From: Kudoa neothunni
Lineage: Eukaryota > Cnidaria
Reading direction: 5' to 3'
DNA length: 64,000 bases
Assembly (NCBI GenBank): GCA_964304625.1
Contig: OZ199838.1
Span: forward strand, 5,642,001-5,706,000
Shown: positions 56,890 to 64,000 of the stretch, piece by piece
How the letters are laid out: each line of letters starts with the position of its first letter
Position numbering within the stretch: the stretch's first letter is position 1
Notes under the pieces: generated by a model
What the model saw: only the letters and a program-made list of their open reading frames with translations
Told to the model about the DNA's origin: nothing
Databases searched by the model: none
Made by a program: the position numbers and the translations under genes

Positions 56890-59149
56890 TTTTAACAAAA
56901 ATGTACCAACCTACCGGCAATGTTATGATTAACTATTGGATTAGGAAAAGATAATCAGTATACAAACGCGATGAAATCTGATTAAATTTGTCTCTATTAT
57001 TTATAATTATTAAAATGTTTAGTTACTTATTTTGTTAATATAAATTAAATAATAAATATTTCATTTTTCTTGTAAACTCAAATACGAAGGGAACGCCATA
57101 TTAACGGTGTTTTAGGTCCCTTTGACTATTTTAATATTTGGAATGATGATTTCATATAAAATTTAGTTACGATGGATTAAATAAATTATAATAATCCTTT
57201 TTATGAGATTCATAAGTTAAACTCTTTTGCTATTAATGAAACCCTCCATAATGAAGTTTTTTTTAAAAGAAGTCGTTTGAGATAAATTTTCTAATGAAGT
57301 TCACACCGTAATTTATACTTGTTTATCTAAATCCATAAATATCCGATAATGATATATTGTACGACACCTAAAATTCACCATCTCGCGCTCACATTTTTCG
57401 CTTTCTTCCTTGATTATATTTTTATCACAAAAAGTTATCAAATTATCATAATACACTGCAAAAATGTGTTTAAAAACCATATTTGTTTACACTAACCTTC
57501 ATAATAACATGGCGATCCTCATTGGGCAATGTATTAATTTTCAAACTTTAATTAAGTTATGAATTTTAGATTAATAATTGAAATTTTTACAAAATTTTGT
57601 TTCAGGTTTGTCCAAGGTATTTAATGTTTTTGGGGAGAGTTTTCATCGTCGTTGAAGTTCCAGCAATGTGATCTAATTCCATGAAATAGGCGAAAGTAAG
57701 CAAAATAACAATGCAAGTGTAAAATCTTCTTTACAAGAGAATTTTTTGTTTACGTTAATTTTATATTGAAACTTTCTGTATATTTAAAGATATGTGCGCC
57801 ACTTTTTATTTTTACTTTAACATTATAATTTGTTACAATAAAGAGATCTAAAAATATTTATTCATTCTTAACTCCTGCATGCCTAAATTTTTGGTTTGCA
57901 GTCTGAAATATAATATATTACATAAAAATGGTTAGTTATAACGATTTAAAAAGTTAAAATGCTCATAAATTTTGTTATCAGCCATTATAAACAAATTGAA
58001 GGAAACGTGAAAATTAATTCTTAAACTTTAAGGCCTAAAGTATGACTTTCTAACTGTCACGTAAAGTATAATATTCAAACTTAATGTGGATATTAAGTTA
58101 ATTCGACTTATTTGGTTGTGGTGCTGAAAGACCAAAAAAGGCACTGGCTTACTGACACTGAAATTTTTCATCCAAAATAGCATTAACGTTTGCGCGGTGT
58201 CTATTTTTAATCCTCGTGACTCCTATTTATAGTTTCCTTGTAAGTTTATTTTTTTAAATCTGCTGTATCTAATTGTTTTTGAACCAGGGAACGGTAATAA
58301 TGGACCAAAAATAATTAAATACAGTCAAAACTATTGCTACCAGAATATTATTTACCATGCCAATAGCCATTTCTAAAAAGAAAAATGAAGAGAAAGAGGT
58401 TTCAAAATAATTTAAGATTCTAATTCACAATCTAAGAATGTAATATTTTGTTTAAAGTGGTCGCTGCGGGCATATCGATCACATATTTTACAATATTAGC
58501 GGCTTCTGCATACATTAGGGGACGGCTCGTGCCATGATTTAATGACTTAAACAATATTCTTACTAATTAAAATGAATCGAATAAAAGCATAACAATTGTA
58601 ATAAAGCATTAAAACCTTATTTTTTTGTTTTAATACGCTGTAAATAAGAATTAGCTCAAATTTACGACTCGTGGGTGCTAAGCTTAAGAAAAAAGTTGCC
58701 CAAACGATGGGTCGTGAGCACTTGAAGAGAACTAAGAATTTTCGTTCTTGAAGGATAAAGTGGATATAATGACGTATTATGAAAGAATATCGAATAGGTA
58801 AAACAGAAAAACGAAAATTCTCGATTATTTTAACGGGTTTTTCATCCAAATCCGGATTTGATTTGTTTACTTCACGAATTTATAGTTGAAAATGGTTTTA
58901 TTTCTCGCTATTAGTCTGAGATGATATGAGAATTGTATTTTCAGTGTTATGCACGCTTATAATTGTTTTTAATATTTTGGCACATTTAAAATTTCCATGC
59001 CAGCGTTATGCTAATATTTTGACTTTTAAGTATCCATATTCAATGCTGTCTTCAACTTTATCTTGGTGATAATTTAACTGTTATGCCTTTTAGAAGCGCA
59101 GAGAAACTCTGAGTCAAAAATAGAACGAGAACGTTCGATGTTTACTCAC
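56890..59149. other. Intergenic, nothing recognised
   Basis: AT-rich. A 100-codon minus-strand frame (58849-58547) has no family resemblance that I trust. No repeats or RNA genes seen. Confidence 0.4.
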
Positions 59150-59560
59150 GATAAATAATTATTTTAATATGTGGTTTACGTGACATAAGGTATAGGTTGC
59201 GTGACACTAATATGTCTAGATTATCGTAGCCGCCCCATAAATCGGTTTAGATGGTGGGTCCCAATAGGGCACAATGAGGTATAATCGATTCTATAATTAT
59301 CGACACATTTTGATTTAAAAAGCACTCTGTTGTGACGATACCTGCGCTTGCATATTGCGACTCATCAATTTGCAACATGAAACCCCAACCACCAATTGAA
59401 GGATTCTCGATATTAAGATATATCATTTAAATTTCGTGAACATAATTTTTCCAGTTTCCAACCATTCCTTTTGAGCTCATCTTGAATTGTCTCATAATTG
59501 TGTAATAGTTCATGTATGTACCATTAACGTCTACAAAAGTCAGATAAAAAATCTGTCATG
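59150..59560 (-). pseudogene. Merlin (IS1595-like) transposase relic 2
   Basis: Minus-strand reading gives IGGWGFMLQIDESQYA (about 59398-59350), FLNQNVSIIIESIIPHCALL (about 59320-59262), then TDLWGGYDNLDI after a stop. These are the IDES, xIHTDxWxGYxxL blocks of the IS1595/Merlin fold and match the first relic at 11302-12171 in order (IGGVDVIVQIDES; WADKWRGYYSF). Upstream, NYETIQDELKRNGWKLEKL fits the region before the first Asp. Several stops are present. Confidence 0.75.
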
Positions 59561-59773
59561 ACGTAGGCTTTACCCCTTCAAAGAAGTCCCTTTTCCGAAC
59601 GATATCTTTTTATTATATGCATAACAACCGAATATAAATTTATCAATATTGTTTTCTGTTTTTTGTAACATATCTGACTTACGAGTTTCATATTTGCGAT
59701 ATTTCGTCAATAAAACAAATATTTGTAATATTGTGACGGCTGCAGCTTAGGCGCTATGAGAAGCATCCGCCAT

Positions 59774-60646
59774 TTATATACATGCCCCCTGACAATACCC
59801 TAGATAGTATGGTTTGATGTTATTTCCATGTGTGGTTATAATGCTATCATTGATGATTATTGAGTTAGTTAATGGATCAAGTTGAACTGTAACGATAAAT
59901 GGGCAAGACCAAGAGCCGGATTTTTTTAAGTATTTATGAATTTTGAAGAATGTGCTCAATCAGTTTATCGCGTAAAGTTTCTTCCTTTTTATGCCTAGTA
60001 ATGGAATAGCGATGGCATACTTGGTAAAAAGGTCAACGCAACATAGAACATAACGGTTTTGGTTAGGTGTAATGCACAATGGGCTAATGATATCCCATTC
60101 CATAGTTTCGGAAGGATAGGTGGATCTAACTGTAACCAAGTCAGGTTTGCTGGTAGACCAAGGATTTAGTTGACATGTTGGGAAACTACGTACATAGTTT
60201 CGAGTTTCAAGTTAATAATCGGGCCAAAATGCGTTATCGCGTAATTTGGAGAACGTTTTAAAGAAACCTTGATGGCCACAATGATCATGGTATTCCATTA
60301 GTAACATCGAGCGTAACGTCTGTGGTATGAACAATTGACGAACTTCTCGGTCTTTTAATTTAAGGATTATAACCAATAAACCTTCTAGAAGGCAGTAGTT
60401 ACGTTTTCCTGTATAGTTACCAGATTTAAGATTTGCTGTAATATGAGATGTATGGGGATCATTTGATTGGCAGTGATCCAAATGTCGATTGGTAATGATA
60501 GGAAATGGATATTGATAGCGTTGGCATGTTTCTCGACTCTTGAGAAAAAATCAACGTCGATATTCTCAGAAGCAGGGTTATGAAGGATTTCCAAGTCGTA
60601 ATTTTGAAGGAATAGCAACTAATGGGATATTCGGCCATGGGTATCT
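59774..60646 (-). mobile_element. Ty3/Gypsy fragment, broken
   Basis: Minus-strand fossil of the same lineage as the whole element at 26184-30094. Recognisable parts are the end of RNase H, the integrase zinc-finger region (GHQGFFKTFSKLRDNAFWPD), a little of the integrase core and the C-terminal tail. Much of the element is missing and there are several breaks. No LTR pair was found. It is clearly older than the 26-30 kb copy. It ends on the right exactly where the piggyBac element starts. Confidence 0.85.
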
Positions 60647-60650
60647 TTAA

Positions 60651-63202
60651 CCCTCTAACGACATTGGGGTGTTCTACACCCCAAATCGACTTTACTCTGC
60701 CCATAGCTTCTTACATTTAGCATCAAATAATTTGAATTTCTAGCTATTCTCATAATTTTATAAGTTACATAGGTTGGGGGAAGCTCAGAAAAAAAATGTG
60801 AAACTAAGCTTAAAAGAAAAAACTTACCTCTAACGACATTGGGGTGTATTTCACCCCAGATTTTTGTTGGATAAATTTAGTTGAAATATTATTATAAAAC
60901 GTTTGACGAAATCTTAGTATATTCTAATGAGAGATTTTGGAAGAAAATCTCAACAATATCATAGATTAATCCTAATAATCTTATTCGAACGCCATTATCA
61001 TTGCATCGGATATTTTCGTTATTTACATGGTGTGTGATTTCTCTTGTTCTCACATAAATTGATACATGTTTAATAAATGTTATTTGATTTATTGATATAT
61101 TTTAAATACTAAATCTTTTATAAAATTTTACGAAATTATCTAAAACATGGGGACGATGTATTCTCACAGGTTATAGGGCGAACATTTAACTCTTAGAATA
61201 TCATATTTTATTAGATTTGAACAATAGTCGTTAAAATTCTTAAGTATTTTAATTAGTAAATAAAAAGGCGACAGATAACCTAACAAATAGCATCATTAAA
61301 CACACGTGGTTGGCTTGTTTTAAAACGTAAATATGAGCAGTGATTTGTCCGAATTTATTGAGGAGCTCGAATCATATGGTAGTAAAGTCAAAGACTGATT
61401 ATCTGAGTTTTTAGAATCATCCGACGAATGCTATGAAATCGAATGTAACCAAGACTCCGCTGAGGGAAAAAGTGGGATTGTTTGGAGCCTGATTAAGCCA
61501 TCTGTTTCAAAAACATCAATTGAAAACATAATGAATTGTAATCCAGGACCAACAATTTACTGTATTCAACGCATAAAAGAAGTTTTGGATTGTTTTTTGA
61601 TATTCTTTAATGAAGATATTTGTGGAGAAATTATTAAAAACACCAATATGTTTGGACGTGATTATTTCCACAATTCCTGGAAAGAAATTGATGATGTTGA
61701 ATTTAAAGGGTTCCTGGGAATCCTTATCTTAATGGGAATTCATCAAGAGAGAGCGGAACCTTTGCATGAACTTTTTAGTTTATCTGAAGGGAAGCCAATT
61801 TATCGTCAGCTTTTTTCTCGAACTCGCTTTTTACAAATATCGCGAGCACTACACTTTGGCAATAAAGGCACAAGAATGCAAAGAAGTGTTGATAAATTTG
61901 CTGCAATTCGTGATGTTTGGAACATGTGGGTGAACGAATTACCCAAGTACTTTGCACCTCATGAAGACGTCACAATTGACGAACAACTTTTCCCTTTTAA
62001 AGGAAGATGCCCCTTTAGGCAATATATGCCTAAAAACCGGCGAAATATGGTATTAAATTTTTTCTCATGGCTGATCCCGTTGAAAAATATGTCCTCAATA
62101 TTCCTCCTTATCTCGGGAAAATGGCGAAAACGCTACTAGAAGTGTTGGAGTTGGCGAAAGCGTTGTTCTTTCACTTGCATCTCCATTGTACAATTCTGGG
62201 AGGAACATTGTTGCGGATAATTTTTTTTCGTCGCTATCACTGGCATCAAAGTTGCTGCAAAAACGCCTTACTTATCTTGGAACTATAAGGAATAATAAGA
62301 GGGATTTGCATCCATGTGTGCTTCCATCAAGGAACAGGGCGTTGCATAGTACCTTATTTCTCTTCCATGAGAAAAACATGATAACGTCATATGTTCCCAA
62401 GAAAGGAAAGGCCGTTAATTTTCTATCGACAGGAACAAATAACACCAACGTAGGAAATCTACAAAATGACAGAAAACCACACGTTATAGAGCACTACAAT
62501 AGCACTAAAGGTGGGGTCGATACTGTCGACAGGATGATATCTTCAGTATCCGTTCGTAGGTTCTGCAGAAGATGGCCAGTCGTCGTATTTTATATGATTG
62601 ACATATCATTAATCAACGCCTTCTGCATCTATAAAAACATTTTTAAGGAAAATCCCCCAAAAAGAAGAGTTTTTTTAAAAGAAATGGCAGAATTATTGTA
62701 CAGGCCACTTCTTAGTAGAAGTACTAAAATTGAAAAAGTAGTCAAAAGGACTCTTACATCCAATAAAAATAAACATAATGTTCCTTCAAATTCGAAATCG
62801 CAATCTAGATGCCAATTATGTCCCCGAAAAAACGATAAAAAACGACCTTATGCTGCGAAATCTGTCAACGATATTATTGCAAAGATCACTCATCAAAAAT
62901 CTGTTCTGATTGCTCAAAATAAACAATTAATTTGATTATATATTATTTTTTATTTATTCGTCTACTTATGCTTACAAAAAATACGTATTTCATTCGCAGG
63001 ACGCATTTATACAAGTTTTTGAACAATGCGCGAAATCTTCCGATAGGATTAAAATGGGCTTAATGATGTCAATATTCTGTATTTTCCTTGAAATCTGTTC
63101 GTATGAATTTTTTATAACTTTGCGTATTACTTTATATTAATTTTACAAATAAAGTAATCAAAAAAAATCTGGGGTTAAATCTACCCCAATGTCATTAGAG
63201 GG
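60651..63202 (+). mobile_element. piggyBac transposon with both ends (copy C, 2552 bp)
   Basis: Flanked by TTAA at 60647-60650 and 63203-63206. The left end CCCTCTAACGACATTGGGG and right end read inward CCCTCTAATGACATTGGGG match at 18 of 19 positions; each is followed by a near-palindrome (GGGGTGTTCTACACCCC; GGGGTAGATTTAACCCC). The left module is repeated at 60826 (ACCTCTAACGACATTGGGG plus GGGGTGTATTTCACCCC), 175 bp inside. It contains a damaged transposase gene. It lies against the Gypsy fragment on its left; the right flank (63207 on) does not continue that fragment, so it did not simply insert into the middle of a preserved copy. Confidence 0.92.
61333..62935 (+). pseudogene. piggyBac transposase, lightly broken
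   Basis: Starts MSSDLSEFIEELESYGSK (ATG 61333), an acidic N-terminus with a TGA soon after. The long open part 61531-62139 has the DDE_Tnp_1_7 blocks FKGFLGILILMGIHQ, KPIYRQLFSRTRFLQISRAL, FAAIRDVW and VTIDEQLFPFKGRCPFRQYM (first catalytic Asp). The frame then shifts; the neighbouring frame carries MADPVEKYVLNIPPYLGK (second Asp) and, after another shift, RNIVADNFFSSLSLASKLL (third Asp), HYNSTKGGVDTVDRMISS and RRWPVVVFYMIDISLINAF. The C-terminus ends with a Cys/His finger (CQLCPRKNDKKRPYA, no clear second pair). All three catalytic Asp survive. One early stop and at least two frame shifts make it inactive, but the good conservation means the family was recently active. Confidence 0.9.
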
Positions 63203-63206
63203 TTAA

Positions 63207-64000
63207 TAATCATTCAAAATTTGTGCTCACTTCGACATGATGAGCAATTTTAGCCCTATCTTTGGCATTAACAATCTCGTATTTTCTCTTATTAGAATTA
63301 TTATTTTCAATTTGATCACGCATGCTTTTATGGTCATAACTGGAGAAAACGTGAAAATGTGTGTGCAATTTGCATCTTGATCGTGAAATACTGTAATAAG
63401 CGTTCATTGGTCACCTCCAGGTATTCGAGGGTTAATCGTAAACTAGAGAATATTTTTGATTAGACAACATAATTACAAACTACTATATAGTTTTAATATT
63501 TGATGCAAACTAGAATTATTACTGGTTTCATTAGGAAATACAATTAGAACTAGTGTTTATTCATTATCAAAGTGATAGATATCGAAAGAATAAAACACGT
63601 ATTAAAGCTTTAAAGGTGATCATAATTCCAGCTCACCAAGCGAATTTCGGAAATACGTTCCGGAAACTAAACATTCAAAATTAAAAGAAATTTGCCTCAA
63701 GCTTGTTTCTATGTTTGGAACAGCTTATTGTTGTGAGTTTGTTTACTTAACGATGACGTTTGTAAAATCGAAGCATCGCAAATCCTTCACAAACAAACAC
63801 ACCTGACGGAACCAATTCGTTCATCGATAACAATATACGAACCAGATTACAGTCAGCTCACTTATATGGAAACATAAAAAATATGTAACATTAGAAAACA
63901 ATTTCTAAACAATATTTTTCCAAATAATTCAATTCTTGTGTTATTACTTCATTTGTAAATATTTAATTTTATATTTTGGCACATCACCATACATGATTAA
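63207..64000. other. Right flank, nothing recognised
   Basis: A 65-codon minus-strand frame (63407-63210) with Lys/Asn-rich composition is unassigned. No repeats or RNA genes seen. Confidence 0.4.

Noticed and set aside
58547-58849. 100-codon minus-strand frame starting MDEKPVKIIENF
   Set aside because: The beginning faintly recalls transposase motifs, but no second block or flank supports it.
1-64000. CRISPR arrays, operons, rRNA genes
   Set aside because: Nothing of the kind is visible and spliced genes show the DNA is eukaryotic.

Overview
The window is AT-rich animal (metazoan) DNA. The host genes found are split by very small introns, mostly 38-55 bp and a few of 60-160 bp, all GT-AG with one exception in a decaying paralogue. 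The protein set (RPA32, chondroitin synthase, lifeguard/TMBIM membrane proteins, a K50 paired-type homeobox gene) is animal. I cannot name the phylum. Small introns, Asn-rich tracts and a heavy load of DNA transposons suggest a compact invertebrate, possibly parasitic, but that is inference.

Host genes in order: the 3' part of RPA2 (1-834, +); a complete five-exon chondroitin sulfate synthase (22214-19912, -; 701 aa); a five-exon K50 PRD-class homeobox gene (about 32793-34423, +; 412 aa from the first in-frame ATG); the last exon of a mucin-like type I membrane protein (42403-42692, +); and two diverged lifeguard genes on the minus strand (47754-46322 and 56889-55610), each of 11 exons with the same intron positions and a 14-nt microexon. 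The second lifeguard copy lacks 57 nt in frame and has lost one splice donor. A 120-codon ORF at 23281-22919 (-) may be a small membrane protein.

The rest is mostly mobile DNA. Plain DNA transposons: a mariner relic (5.8-6.6 kb); an almost whole hAT with 8-bp target duplications (7497-11047) whose transposase gene itself seems to carry introns; Merlin/IS1595-like relics (11.3-12.2 and 59.2-59.6 kb); hAT relics (13.3-14.1, 16.4-19.4, 41.8-42.0 kb), one of them split by a Mutator-like relic (17.0-18.2 kb); pogo/Tigger remains (36.6-37.8 and 52.9-53.5 kb); and a piggyBac family with one transposase-bearing copy (60651-63202) and three shorter relatives (14392-15592, 42693-44053, about 51.2-52.5 kb). 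All four piggyBac-like copies repeat their end module about 175 bp inside the 5' end. There are also a 248-bp TTAA-flanked MITE (25604-25851), a tRNA-derived SINE (51034-50640), and a Ty3/Gypsy element that looks whole (26184-30094), with identical 117-bp LTRs and one gag-pol frame that begins and ends inside the LTRs. A related, broken Gypsy fragment lies at 59774-60646.

The genes are unrelated in function and do not form an operon. The only functional grouping is the lifeguard pair. The most informative points are the paralogue comparison (microexon, fused membrane helices, donor loss), the reiterated piggyBac ends, and the coding/LTR overlap of the Gypsy element.
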